The position numbers and the translations under genes were made by a program. 64,000 bases of DNA from the NCBI RefSeq assembly GCF_009296025.1, contig NZ_CP045178.1, forward strand, positions 4,898,001 through 4,962,000, written 5' to 3'. This document shows, piece after piece, positions 15,411 through 23,646 of the stretch. Position 1 is the stretch's first letter, and each line of letters starts with the position of its first letter. Below the pieces are notes generated by a model. It saw nothing but the letters and a program-made list of their open reading frames with translations. It did not search any database and had not been told where the DNA came from. Source of the DNA: Streptomyces tsukubensis. GTDB taxonomy: Bacteria > Actinomycetota > Actinomycetes > Streptomycetales > Streptomycetaceae.

Positions 15411-16732
15411 CGTGCCCCCTCCGTGGCGGCGGCCCGTGCCGGGGCGGCGGCCTCCTCCGCGTTGGCCAGGGGCTCCGGGGCGTGGAGGCCGCCGGTCGCG
15501 CGGGCTCGGCGCCGGACGAGGCCTCGGCCACCGCGTGCTCGGGGGCGGCGCCCCCGCGAGGTCCGCGGCCGTGCCGCGCCCCGGTTCCGCTCCTCGCGCC
15601 GCCACCAGTGCGGAGGTGTAACTAGCGGCGGCCGTATCGAAGTTGAGCGTGCCGTGGCTACGGGCCGCCGTGATGTCGCGCCAGGCCCGCTGGAGTGGGT
15701 CCCCCTCGTCGAGGACGCGTATCCCCGACGACCTGAAGAGTTCGTCGGTGGCCGAGCAGCAGAGTTCGACGGCGGCCGTGACGTCCCGCTGGTTCTCCGC
15801 GACCAGTACGGGGGTGACCGGAGCGTGGTCGGCCCGCTGCGCGGCCCGCTCAAGCAGCAGCCGCGCGGCCTGGATGTGCGCCGAAGCGGTGGCGAGCACA
15901 CGCTGATCCGAGGCCTGGCGGGGGGTGAGGCCGCCGGCCGGGTCCAGCCACTCGGCCTTCCTGTCCCACCAGGTACGGAGCACCCCCTCACAGGCGCCGA
16001 GCACCGGCGCGGCGAAGATCAGGGCGGCGACCAGGGGGAAGGGAACCGTGTGACAGCGCGCCCGGTGCGCCTGGACCCGGCCCAGGTCGCGGAGGGTGAA
16101 GGTGAGGTGGCCGGGGACGAGGACATCGGCCTCGACGGTGCTGCTGCCGGTGCCGCGCAGGCCGACGGGTGCCAGTTGTCGAGGACACGCACCTGGTCGC
16201 GCGGTACGGAAGATCCGGTGCTCCCGGCCCCCGGGCGCCGGGCCACCCGACCCGGCGGCGGGACCCGCCCCCCTCGCGTGGCCGTCCGGGTCCGGCGCCC
16301 AGAGGCGAGCAGGATCCACTCCGCCTGCCGGACCCCGCTCGCCGCGGCCACCGGCCGGTCAACCGCAGCTGTCGCCCGCGCGTTCCGCGCTGCCCTGCGG
16401 TGGTACGACCGAGGCGGCGATCCGCACGTCAGGGTGCCGCCCCACAGCTCGCGCTGGCCTGCCTCGGGGAGGTAGGAGGCGAGCCTGCTGTGGGAGGCGT
16501 AGAGGGCGCCGCACCAAGCGGTGGACGCGCAGGTCTCCGAGAGCACGGAGACGGCGTCCAGGAGGGCGGTGAAGGTTCCCGCGCAGCCGCCCCAGCGTTC
16601 GGGGACGAAGTGGCGCCCGAATCCGTCCGTGGTCAGCGACTCCGCGAGCCGGTCGGTGAGGGCGCACTCCTCATCGAGCCGGGCCCGGTCCTCGCGGGCG
16701 AAGCGCCGTGTCTGTTCGAGATCGGTCAGCAC
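15407..16732 (-). pseudogene. Frameshifted acyl-CoA dehydrogenase (MmfH-like position)
   Basis: The product begins (GTG at 16732, overlapping the AfsA stop) LTDLEQTRRFAREDRARLD and continues with typical flavin-dependent dehydrogenase sequence (FGRHFVPERWGG; TCASTAWCGALYASHS). From about 16430 the homologous sequence changes frame: DVRIAASVVPPQG is one frame over, VAAASGVRQAEWILLASG returns to the first, then VGLRGTGSSTVEADVLVPG and the remaining C-terminal half (to about 15560) continue in the other frame, and a last shift leads to a plausible end at 15407 (TEGAR, then stop). At least four indels are needed for one product. The coding bias stays strong in each piece, so decay is recent or the indels are assembly errors. 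Flanking genes are intact. Confidence 0.7.
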
Positions 16733-17703
16733 GTGGCGACACCGGCCTGTGCGATGAGCTTGCCCAGCGGTGAGGTGCTCGACCCGGTCACCCGCGCGGT
16801 CGGCAGGGTCCGCGGCCCCTGCCTGGCGGTGAGGCGGAAGGTGTCGGGGCCTTCGGGCTCCGCGGTGATGACGGCCCGCGCGTCGAGCTCGCCGAAGGAC
16901 TCGAAGCCCATCTGGATACCGGTGACCGCCCAGGAGCCCGGGGTGGCGTGGCCGGTGCGGACCAGTGCCGCCTGCCGGAACGCCTCGACGATCACCATGC
17001 CGGCCACATGGTCACTTGCGTGGTCGAAGAGAGCGGGGTGGCGGTTGTCCATCACGAGCTGCCAGCCGCCATCGGTCTCGGGGCTGTCGGCCAGCACCAC
17101 CGCGTCCTCACGGTCGCGTCCGACGGCCTGCGGGGTGAGGGGTCTCGGCGGGTGGACCGCTGACGCGGCGGCCCTCGGGACCGGGATACCGCGGCTCCGC
17201 AGCGTCTGGTACTGCCGGGGCGCCACCGCGTCCCAGCGCATGGTGGCCCTGCCCGCGGGACGCCCGCCGACCCGGATCCGCGCCTCGCACGACATACGGA
17301 ACCTGCGCGGGTTGCCCGCCTCGCGGCAGACGGTGATCTCGAAGACCACGTCGGACCCGTCGCCGGTGTCGCGGATGGGCGTGTCGAGCTGGAAGCTGAA
17401 ACCGTGCAGGACGAAGGCGTGGTCCATCGGCACATCGTGGAAGCGGTGCGAGAGGTAGATACCCGCCTGCCGTAAGGTCTCCACGACGACGAGCGAATCC
17501 CTCGTTCCGTCAGTGCCCCGGCGGTACAGGAGATGATCGTGCGGCCAGCGGACCCAGACGGCATAGCGGTCGTCCGCGAGCGGTCGTACCGAGGACAGGA
17601 GCACCTCACTGTCGGCGGCCTTGTGAACCAGAGTGCGTGGAACATGTGCGTCGGCGCGGTGTCCGGCGATCGTAGTACCGGTCTCCATGTCGGTCTCGTA
17701 CAT
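16726..17703 (-). CDS. AfsA-family butyrolactone/furan signal synthase (MmfL-like)
   Basis: 325 residues. Two AfsA hotdog domains are visible, each with a diagnostic E-x(2)-RQA helix: VVETLRQAGIYLSHRFHDVP in the first half and IVEAFRQAALVRTGHA in the second. The family condenses a beta-ketoacyl carrier thioester with dihydroxyacetone phosphate, the committed step for butyrolactone, butenolide and furan hormones. The ATG at 17703 has GGAGGGGA about 8 bases upstream. The stop overlaps the start of the dehydrogenase. The order AfsA, dehydrogenase, phosphatase, divergent from a receptor gene, matches mmfL-mmfH-mmfP. The operator at 17801-17822 lies in its promoter. Confidence 0.92.
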   Translation of the reverse strand: MYETDMETGTTIAGHRADAHVPRTLVHKAADSEVLLSSVRPLADDRYAVWVRWPHDHLLYRRGTDGTRDSLVVVETLRQAGIYLSHRFHDVPMDHAFVLHGFSFQLDTPIRDTGDGSDVVFEITVCREAGNPRRFRMSCEARIRVGGRPAGRATMRWDAVAPRQYQTLRSRGIPVPRAAASAVHPPRPLTPQAVGRDREDAVVLADSPETDGGWQLVMDNRHPALFDHASDHVAGMVIVEAFRQAALVRTGHATPGSWAVTGIQMGFESFGELDARAVITAEPEGPDTFRLTARQGPRTLPTARVTGSSTSPLGKLIAQAGVATC

Positions 17704-17800
17704 GACAGTCCCCTCCCTGGGAATCGCTGCTGGCCAGCGCATAGCTCAAGTAGCCCTTGTTTCCCCCGACTTGAGCGTCGCTTGTGCAGCGAAGAAAAAA

Positions 17801-17822
17801 TATACCTCTGGGAAGGTATATT
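17801..17822. promoter_or_regulatory. ARE/MARE-like operator between afsA-like and receptor genes
   Basis: ATATACC-N8-GGTATAT is a perfect 7-base inverted repeat with an 8-base spacer (TCTGGGAA), in the divergent promoter region of the AfsA-like gene (starts 17703) and the ArpA-type receptor (starts 17897). It shares ATACC-N8-GGTAT with the site at 14493-14516. Binding here would repress both the signal synthase and the receptor. Confidence 0.8.
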
Positions 17823-17896
17823 GCAATGGCCGTTCGGTATGAAGGAGACAAGGGGCAAACGCGTCCGAACAGCGACGGGGGAGCAAGGAGCCGACC

Positions 17897-18583
17897 ATGA
17901 AGGCGGGAACCATCGTGGAGTACAAGCAGGACAGGGCCGTTTTCCCAGTTCCGGAGCGCGCGGAGTTCACCGCCGGGCAGCAGGCCGCCCGCAGCCCGGA
18001 ACTGCACCAGGAACGAGCCGTCCAGACGCGCAGGCAGATTCTGGAGTCCGCGGCCATACTCTTCGATCAGAACGGGTACGCGGGGACGTCGGTGAAGGAC
18101 GTCGCCGACCACGTGGGCATGACCAAGGGCGCGGTGTACTTCCACTACCCCTCCAAGGAGGCGCTCACCGTCGCGGTGGTCCAGGCGCACTACGACCGCT
18201 GGCCCCGGCTCCTCGAAGCCGTGCAGGCCGAGGGGCTCGGCCCGATGGACACCCTGGTCGAACTGCTCGACCGGACAGCGATGACCTTCAGGGACGACGC
18301 GGTCGTGCAGGGCGGCGCCCGCCTCATGATGGAACAGCCCCTGGTGGAAGGCTCGTTGCCGCAGCCGTACGTGGGCTGGGTGGACCTGATCGAACTGCTG
18401 CTCACCCAGGCCATGGACGCGGGCGAACTGCGCGAGGGCGTGTCCCCCACGGCGGCGGCCCACACGCTGGTCGCCGCGTTCTTCGGCACCCAGCACATCT
18501 CCGCCCGACTGGACCTCCGCGTCGATCTGGTCAAACGCTGGGAAGAGGCCAGGGACCTGCTCTCGTACGCGCTGCGCGCCTGA
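17897..18583 (+). CDS. ArpA/ScbR/MmfR-type hormone receptor (TetR family)
   Basis: 228 residues. The helix-turn-helix is textbook (QTRRQILESAAILFDQNGYA, then GMTKGAVYFHYPSKEAL), as is the following AVVQAHYDRWPRLLEAV. The ligand domain keeps the Trp of the hormone pocket (PYVGWVDLIELL). Members dissociate from palindromic operators when the hormone binds. The ATG at 17897 has AAGGAG 7-8 bases upstream and gives an N-terminal extension of about 40 residues before the usual start, which is long for this family; an internal start is possible. Divergent from the AfsA-like gene across a matching operator. Confidence 0.9.
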   Translation: MKAGTIVEYKQDRAVFPVPERAEFTAGQQAARSPELHQERAVQTRRQILESAAILFDQNGYAGTSVKDVADHVGMTKGAVYFHYPSKEALTVAVVQAHYDRWPRLLEAVQAEGLGPMDTLVELLDRTAMTFRDDAVVQGGARLMMEQPLVEGSLPQPYVGWVDLIELLLTQAMDAGELREGVSPTAAAHTLVAAFFGTQHISARLDLRVDLVKRWEEARDLLSYALRA

Positions 18584-18646
18584 GGGGTCCTGACCGGCGT
18601 GCCGCGCGCCTCGGCCGAGCCCCCACCGTCCTGACGGACGTCCGGA

Positions 18647-18668
18647 CCCCCGCTTCACGGAGCGGGGG
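18647..18668 (+). terminator. Terminator-like hairpin after the receptor gene
   Basis: CCCCCGCT (18647-18654) and AGCGGGGG (18661-18668) form a perfect 8-bp stem with a 6-base loop, about 65 bases after the receptor stop codon. Confidence 0.55.
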
Positions 18669-18810
18669 CTCGTGAGTGAGCCGGGTGTGATCCCCGAACT
18701 CCCTTACGCGCGAGCGGAGTTCTCCGTACGCCGACCACGGAGACCGCAACCGCCCCCGCGCGGCTGACGTCCGTATCAGGGAGGGCCGCACAGCCCGTCC
18801 TGGGGGCCGT

Positions 18811-19251
18811 ATGAAGATTCTGTTTCTCGCCATACCCGCACTCATCGCCTGCGTCGCGCTCGGCATGGCGGTGTCGGCGATGCGTGAGCGGCTGCGGCTC
18901 CGCGCCGCCTGGCGCGGCGGACTGACCGCGGAGGCGCACTGCCGGCGGACCTACGCGACGACCGGCAGGAGGGGCGGCTCGGGCACGTCCACGACGCTCC
19001 ACCACGTGTACGAGTTCACCGCGCGGGACGGCAGGACCGTGCGGTTCGAGGAGGAGGACGGCCCCGCCACGACCCTTGAGGGCGACATCGTGGTGGTGAG
19101 TTACGCGGCCGACCACCCGGAGCGGGCCACGGCCCAGGAGCCGGGCACCGCCCTGAGGCACACCGCTCACACCGTCGGACTGTTGCTCTTCTGCGCTGTG
19201 ATGGTGGCGTTCTGCGTCTTCTTCGCGACGAGCGCCCTACGGTCGCTCTGA
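18811..19251 (+). CDS. DUF3592-type membrane protein
   Basis: 146 residues with an N-terminal membrane segment (ILFLAIPALIACVALGMAV), an extracellular-type beta domain of about 80 residues (HHVYEFTARDGRTVRFEE; GDIVVVSYAADHPERA, the V-x-V-x-Y-x-P-x-x-P/E-like signature of DUF3592), and a C-terminal membrane segment (VGLLLFCAVMVAFCVFF). Length and topology match the family, whose function is unknown. Single gene with a GGGGGCC region before the ATG. Confidence 0.75.
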   Translation: MKILFLAIPALIACVALGMAVSAMRERLRLRAAWRGGLTAEAHCRRTYATTGRRGGSGTSTTLHHVYEFTARDGRTVRFEEEDGPATTLEGDIVVVSYAADHPERATAQEPGTALRHTAHTVGLLLFCAVMVAFCVFFATSALRSL

Positions 19252-19362
19252 CCGGCACGCCGGCCCGTGGTCGTTCTCATCTCCGGTCCAGGGCGGGCGT
19301 GGACGTGCGCGTGGAGATGGGGATGAGGGTGGGGTGGGGGCCAGTGTCCTGAGCCCCGGCGC

Positions 19363-19551
19363 TCACCGGCAAGTGGTGCAGGTCGCCAGGCGTGCCGGGC
19401 TGCCCAGGGTGGTGGTGCCGAGGCCGATGGCCCTGCGGGGGCGCACCGTCGTGACCGCGGAGTGCTCCGTGCATACGGCGATACCGCACCGGGTGCAGAC
19501 GGCCGCGGACGCCTGCCGGCGGTCGTCGAGAGCGCACTCGTAGCAAAGCAT
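19363..19551 (-). CDS. DUF2180-type zinc-ribbon protein
   Basis: 62 residues with four Cys in two pairs near the N-terminus (CYEC at residues 3-6, CTRC further on), then CTEHSAV, and a C-terminal CTTC. This is the pattern of the short Streptomyces DUF2180 zinc-ribbon family of unknown function. The ATG at 19551 is supported by AGGAG 7 bases upstream. It is divergent from the Fur gene across the Fur-box-like palindrome. Confidence 0.7.
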   Translation of the reverse strand: MLCYECALDDRRQASAAVCTRCGIAVCTEHSAVTTVRPRRAIGLGTTTLGSPARLATCTTCR

Positions 19552-19648
19552 TCCTGATCTCCTGAGTGAGTCGGTCGAGGGTCGAGTCGTGACTGTCACA
19601 CCAAAGGTCCGTTTCAGCCCCTGGTGTCTAAAAAGATAGGCTGTAGTA

Positions 19649-19661
19649 TTGACCCAGTCAA
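19649..19661. promoter_or_regulatory. Fur-type inverted repeat upstream of the Fur gene
   Basis: TTGAC-CCA-GTCAA is a perfect 5-base inverted repeat in an A/T-rich context (TAGTATTGACCCAGTCAAAT), about 50 bases before the Fur start codon. Streptomyces FurA proteins autoregulate through sites of this kind, so this is a likely operator. It could also serve the divergent DUF2180 gene. Confidence 0.6.
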
Positions 19662-19709
19662 ATCTAGACTCGATGGCTCGACGGTGAGCCGTGAAGGTAG
19701 GTTTTCGGG

Positions 19710-20195
19710 ATGGACGCGTTCGCGGAGGAGCTGAGAGCGAAGGGGCTGCGCAGTACGGCCCAGCGGCGTGCGGTGCTCACCGCGCTGGAAGGCGCACCGC
19801 ACTCCACGGCCCCCGGCCTCGAATCGGCGCTCGGTGTCGGACGCCCCGGCGCGGCCCCCGAACGGACCGGTGATGGCTCCGGGCGGACCGGCGATGCGCC
19901 CGCCTTCTCCCGGCAAGGTCTCTACAACGTGCTCGACGACCTCACGAGGGCGGGCCTGGTCCGCCGTATCGAACCGGCGGGTTCCGCCGCCCGCTACGAA
20001 CTGAGGGTCGGCGACAATCACCACCACGTCGTCTGTAGGTCCTGCGGCGACGTGGAGGACGTGGACTGCGTCATCGGCGCCGCCCCCTGCCTCGAACCCT
20101 TGGAGGACCGGGGCTTCGTCATCGAAGAAGCGGAGGTCACCTGGTGGGGCGTGTGCGGCCCCTGCCGGGCTGCGGAGCCTGCCCGAGGAGGCTGA
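19710..20195 (+). CDS. Fur-family metalloregulator (FurA/PerR-like)
   Basis: 161 residues. The winged helix (LRAKGLRSTAQRRAVLTALEG; QGLYNVLDDLTRAGLVRRIE) is followed by the metal domain with VGDNHHHVVCRSCGDVEDVDC, holding the HHH and two CxxC zinc sites (CRSC; CGPC at the end). A Gly/Arg/Asp-rich insertion of about 25 residues between the two helices of the DNA-binding domain (near residues 48-68) is unusual. In many Streptomyces a catalase gene follows furA; here a 100-bp inverted repeat and an accessory island follow immediately. Starts 20 bases after GGTAGG. Confidence 0.9.
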   Translation: MDAFAEELRAKGLRSTAQRRAVLTALEGAPHSTAPGLESALGVGRPGAAPERTGDGSGRTGDAPAFSRQGLYNVLDDLTRAGLVRRIEPAGSAARYELRVGDNHHHVVCRSCGDVEDVDCVIGAAPCLEPLEDRGFVIEEAEVTWWGVCGPCRAAEPARGG

Positions 20196-20207
20196 GCCCC
20201 CCCCCGG

Positions 20208-20307
20208 GGGATAGGACATATGGCCGCCCAGAGTTCACCAAGTGTGACACCCCGTGTCCAGCGGGCCTGATGGCCCGTCGTGGCTACGGGGTGTGATCCT
20301 CGGTATG
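20208..20307 (+). repeat. 100-bp inverted repeat, left copy
   Basis: Identical to the reverse complement of 24532-24631 except for one base (20221). The repeat has its own internal imperfect hairpin (ACACCCCGT... ACGGGGTGT with inner GCGGGCC/GGCCCGT). It begins 12 bases after the Fur stop codon. Confidence 0.9.
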
Positions 20308-20337
20308 ACCCTCGGCTGTCCGCCTGTCGGGTGTCTG

Positions 20338-20602
20338 TCCTGTGGACAATCCCGGCGTCGTGGATGTCGGACAGGGCCACGGCGAGGGAGCGGGCCAGCT
20401 GCCGCACCTTCCCGGAACCGAGCGGTCCGGACGCGATCATCTCGGACAGCGCAGGCCCCTCGATTTACTCGGTGACGAGGTAAGGGCGTCCCTCGGCGGT
20501 TCCGGCGTCGATGACGCCCATGCCCCCGGAGCCGAGACGGCGGCGCAGCGTGTAGCCGTGTAACTCGCTCGCATCGGTCGGATCCAGTGGCGCCCCGGGC
20601 AT
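20338..20602 (-). pseudogene. Truncated Ser/Thr protein kinase with nonsense codon
   Basis: The ATG at 20602 with a GGAGGGGGAG site opens a normal kinase N-terminus: LHGYTLRRRLGSGGMGVIDAG (glycine-rich loop), then RPYLVTE, then a TAA at 20465-20467 where a Tyr codon is expected, followed in the same frame by IEGPALSEMIAS, GKVRQLARSLAVALSDIHDAG and IVHR. The homology ends at the Arg of the HRD catalytic loop. So the gene has one nonsense mutation and loses everything after the catalytic loop near the left repeat. It is non-functional as a kinase. Confidence 0.8.
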
Positions 20603-20846
20603 GCGTGTCTCCCCCTCCGTGGTGGTCGATCGAACACCGTACCGGCACAAGAGATCACCGACTATGCGGAGGTGCCCCCGAGAGCGTGACTGAGTAAGGG
20701 AAGGCGTCGAGCATCGGGGGGCAGTGATCCCATGCGCCGACGCTGCGCACCTGCGCTGGACGGTGCGGCGTGAGATTGCAGCGTCGAGGGGAGGCCCGCT
20801 TGGCGGGTGTCATTGCCCGGCATGGTGGGCGTTCTGTCGACGTGGC

Positions 20847-21518
20847 TCAGATACGAACAGCCCGGACGAGGAGCGTCCCCAGATCTCCAGCATGCGGGGC
20901 GGAGAGGACGACTGCTGACACGTCCATGAAGCCGTAGTTGAGCAGAATTCCGGTCCACATCTGGGGCGTGTAGGCCCAGCGCCGCAGGATCGGGGGGTCG
21001 CCTGCAAAGGCCCCCTTGTATGCCCCCTGGGGTCCGTAACAGCCCTCGATGGCTGGTGCGTGGGAGAACGCCAGGACGCCGCCCGCGTTCAGGCGCTCGT
21101 GTACGAGGGGTAGCAATACGGCGGGGTCGGTGAACCAGAGGCCGCCGAAGATGGAGAACACGGCGTCGAACCGATCTTCGGCCCTGCGGAGGAATTCGGT
21201 CGCTTCCGTATGAACGAAGTGCAGGCGTTCTACGTCTCCCCATTTCACACGGGCGCGGGAGATCTGGACGTCTGACAGGTCCAGCCCCACGGAGGTCACA
21301 CCGCGAGTGGCGAGGTGTGCGATGTTACGGCCGGAGCCGCAGCCCAGCTCCAGAGCGCGTTCGGGCATGCCGAAGCCCTGACGGCGCAAGATCTCCTCAT
21401 CGGGGCCATGCTCCGGGTACTGGGTCCAGTTGAACCACGTGCGCTCTCCGGCAGCATTGGTCTCGCGAGGGGACGGCTTGGTCTGGGCGTAGTCGCCCCA
21501 GAACTGGGTTGTGGTCAT
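20847..21518 (-). CDS. Class I SAM-dependent methyltransferase
   Basis: 223 residues. Motif I ALELGCGSGRNIAHLATRGV and the following VGLDLSD define the SAM pocket; FDAVFSIFGGLWFTDPAVLL is motif II and the gene ends in a mixed C-terminal domain. An N-terminal GERTWFNWTQYPEHGPDEE precedes the fold. Typical size for small-molecule or protein methyltransferases often found in actinomycete mobile regions. It lies 10 bases after the glycine-rich-domain-like gene on the same strand, so the two form an operon. Substrate unknown. Confidence 0.85.
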   Translation of the reverse strand: MTTTQFWGDYAQTKPSPRETNAAGERTWFNWTQYPEHGPDEEILRRQGFGMPERALELGCGSGRNIAHLATRGVTSVGLDLSDVQISRARVKWGDVERLHFVHTEATEFLRRAEDRFDAVFSIFGGLWFTDPAVLLPLVHERLNAGGVLAFSHAPAIEGCYGPQGAYKGAFAGDPPILRRWAYTPQMWTGILLNYGFMDVSAVVLSAPHAGDLGTLLVRAVRI

Positions 21519-21527
21519 GCGTACCCC

Positions 21528-21986
21528 TTACTTCGGGCTGTCGTGGCACCCGGCGTGGCACTGGTGGCAGTCCGCTACCTCCGGCCACAGCGGAAGGTCG
21601 GCCTCGAACCCGGCCGCTGTGATCGCGTCGAGTGTGCGCTGCCGGACGTTCTTCGCTCCGCCGTGGGTCTTCTCGTCCAGGTACTCAGGGTTGTGGTGGA
21701 TGAAGTATCCCGCCACCCGGTCGCAGAACTCGGCATAGTCCGCCGTGTGCAGGATGAACGTGTGCCACCCGACGTCGACCGTCTCCGAAGGAGACAGCGG
21801 CTCGTCGCACTCGACTCCGGCAACGAGGAACTTCACGGTCTCCGCCATGATGCGGCGGGCGTACTCAGGGCCCATGTGCGGGTGATCTGCCGTGATGCGG
21901 GTGGCGAGCCTGTCGAGCAGGTGCTCACCCATGATCTCCCGGGGGTCAACCTTCTTGATCGGTGTGGTGGGATCGGTCGTCGGCAT
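21528..21986 (-). CDS. Glycine-rich-domain-like (GRDP-type) protein
   Basis: 152 residues. The ATG at 21986 has AGGAGG 7 bases upstream, a better start than the upstream in-frame ATG. The core ECDEPLSPSETVDVGWHTFIL with HTADYAEFCDRVAGYFIHH matches the 'VD-x-W-H-x(2)-I' motif family seen in GRDP-like proteins. The C-terminus has CHQCHAGCHD, a possible metal-binding cluster. It is the first gene of the methyltransferase operon. Function unknown. Confidence 0.65.
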   Translation of the reverse strand: MPTTDPTTPIKKVDPREIMGEHLLDRLATRITADHPHMGPEYARRIMAETVKFLVAGVECDEPLSPSETVDVGWHTFILHTADYAEFCDRVAGYFIHHNPEYLDEKTHGGAKNVRQRTLDAITAAGFEADLPLWPEVADCHQCHAGCHDSPK

Positions 21987-22097
21987 GGTGCTGCCTCCTG
22001 GCATGTTGGGTGCACTTGCGGCCCGCTGTCTGCCGGGCTTCCGTGGGGTGAGGGAGCGCTTCGCGGAAGGATCACGTCACCGGCAGACAGCGGGAGA

Positions 22098-22262
22098 TCA
22101 TGCGTCCGGCTTCAGGGGTGCACCGCAGTGCAGGCACTCCCCCGTCGTGTCCTCCCAGATGACCAGGCAGCGGCAGCCAGGGCACTTGGGGATTTCCTCG
22201 CCTTCGATGAAGACGGGCGACTCCTCGGCGTTCGCCTGTGGCTCCTCTGCCTGCACGGTCAT
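22098..22262 (-). CDS. 54-aa zinc-ribbon protein
   Basis: A short gene reading MTVQAEEPQANAEE, then CPGC (with C-R-C following), then ECLHCGAPLKPDA and a TGA. The two CxxC pairs about 17 residues apart suggest a zinc ribbon. It has a purine-rich upstream region (GAGAGGCCGTGAG before the ATG) and good codon bias. It lies between the glycine-rich-domain-like gene and the divergent XRE regulator. Function unknown. Confidence 0.65.
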   Translation of the reverse strand: MTVQAEEPQANAEESPVFIEGEEIPKCPGCRCLVIWEDTTGECLHCGAPLKPDA

Positions 22263-22414
22263 CTCACGGCCTCTCGTGGGGAGTTGAAGCGGACAGCATC
22301 AGTGAACGGCCGGACCAGAGGGCGTGACCACGTCAGTTCCGGCGCAGTTATGACGCGCATCTGCTGCATCCACTACCGTGACCAGGGCAGACGGCATGCC
22401 CGAGAGGACGAGGT

Positions 22415-23635
22415 ATGGCGGACAGGCGTGATCGCTTAGTGCGGCGCATGAAGGCGTGCGGCTACAGTCAAGAACGGTTAGCGCATGCCCTGCCCGTCGA
22501 CCGAACCACGGTTGGCCGCTGGGTACGCGGAGAGGCAGCCCCGCAGGGCTTCCTCTGGCCGAAGCTCGCACGACTCCTCAAGGTGACCCCGGCGGAGCTG
22601 GAGAGCCTGTTATCACCGGACGAGACTCCAGCAACGGCAACGCGGTCCGAGGGGGGTGACTTTGACGACATGATCCGACGCGACTTCTTGCAGCTCATGA
22701 CCATGGCAGGCGCGATGGTCTCCATGCCCACGCCGGCCGCATCGACGGGGTCAACGGACTACACGAGCATGGGCCCGCACCTCTGGCAGGTGTACTCCCT
22801 GGCGTCGTCCAAGCAGTCCGTGTACCCCCTCGTCCGCGATCAGGCAGTCGCGTTGTCCGATGGTCTACGAGCGAGCCACGGAGAGACGCACAAGCGTCTC
22901 TGCGCGGACGCCGGTGATCTCTTCCAACTCGCCGGGGAGATCATGTTCGACGGCAACCACTACACGGACGCAGCGCACTGCTACACCCTTGCGGCCAGTG
23001 CGGCGCGGGAGGCTGGAAATCCAGACCTGTGGGCCTGCGCCCTGACGCGGCACGCCTTCATCGGCCTGTACGGAGACCAGCGATACGAGGAGACCGCGCC
23101 GCTGGTGGAGTTGGCGCGCGATGTGGCTCGACGTGGGGACACGCAGCTTTCCACCCGGCATTGGGTCTCCGCTGTTCAGGCCGAAGTCTTCGCGGCCATA
23201 GGAGATCTGGACTCCTGCAAGCGGGCTCTCGATGAAGCCGAAGAGGTCCATTCGCTCTCCGGTCCCGTGCACAACAGCGGATGGTTGAGGTTCGACGGCT
23301 CTCGTTTGGCCGAGGAACGCGGTACCTGCTTCACGAAACTCCGGCACCCTGACCTGGCCGAGGATGCCCTTAATGCGGCACTGAGGCAGTTGCCTCCCAC
23401 GTCTCGCCGGAGGGGTGCCATTCTGGCCGATCTGGCCCTTATCGGGGTGCAGCGGCGGGACGTGGACCAACTCATGTCATATGCGAATGAGGCCGTGTGT
23501 ATCGCGCGACAACGCGGCTCCGGCTGGGTCGGCCGCAAACTGCTTGGGCTCCGAAAAGAACTCGAACCGCTGAAGTCGGACCGCAGAGTCAGAGACCTGA
23601 CGGAGCAGATTTCCGCACTGAAAATCTCGGGATGA
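22415..23635 (+). CDS. XRE/TPR-type regulator with three TTA codons
   Basis: 406 residues. The first 70 are a helix-turn-helix (CGYSQERLAHALPVDRTTVG, then RWVRGEAAPQ), and the rest is a helical, TPR-like array (AAHCYTLAASAAREAGN; RRDVDQLMSYANEAV). This class regulates Streptomyces accessory and plasmid functions. Three leucines near the N-terminus are encoded by TTA (codons 8, 23 and about 66), the codon read by the bldA tRNA, which would make translation development-dependent. It is the largest gene of the island and divergent from the zinc-ribbon gene. Confidence 0.82.
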   Translation: MADRRDRLVRRMKACGYSQERLAHALPVDRTTVGRWVRGEAAPQGFLWPKLARLLKVTPAELESLLSPDETPATATRSEGGDFDDMIRRDFLQLMTMAGAMVSMPTPAASTGSTDYTSMGPHLWQVYSLASSKQSVYPLVRDQAVALSDGLRASHGETHKRLCADAGDLFQLAGEIMFDGNHYTDAAHCYTLAASAAREAGNPDLWACALTRHAFIGLYGDQRYEETAPLVELARDVARRGDTQLSTRHWVSAVQAEVFAAIGDLDSCKRALDEAEEVHSLSGPVHNSGWLRFDGSRLAEERGTCFTKLRHPDLAEDALNAALRQLPPTSRRRGAILADLALIGVQRRDVDQLMSYANEAVCIARQRGSGWVGRKLLGLRKELEPLKSDRRVRDLTEQISALKISG

Positions 23636-23646
23636 GAGGGAGATCC

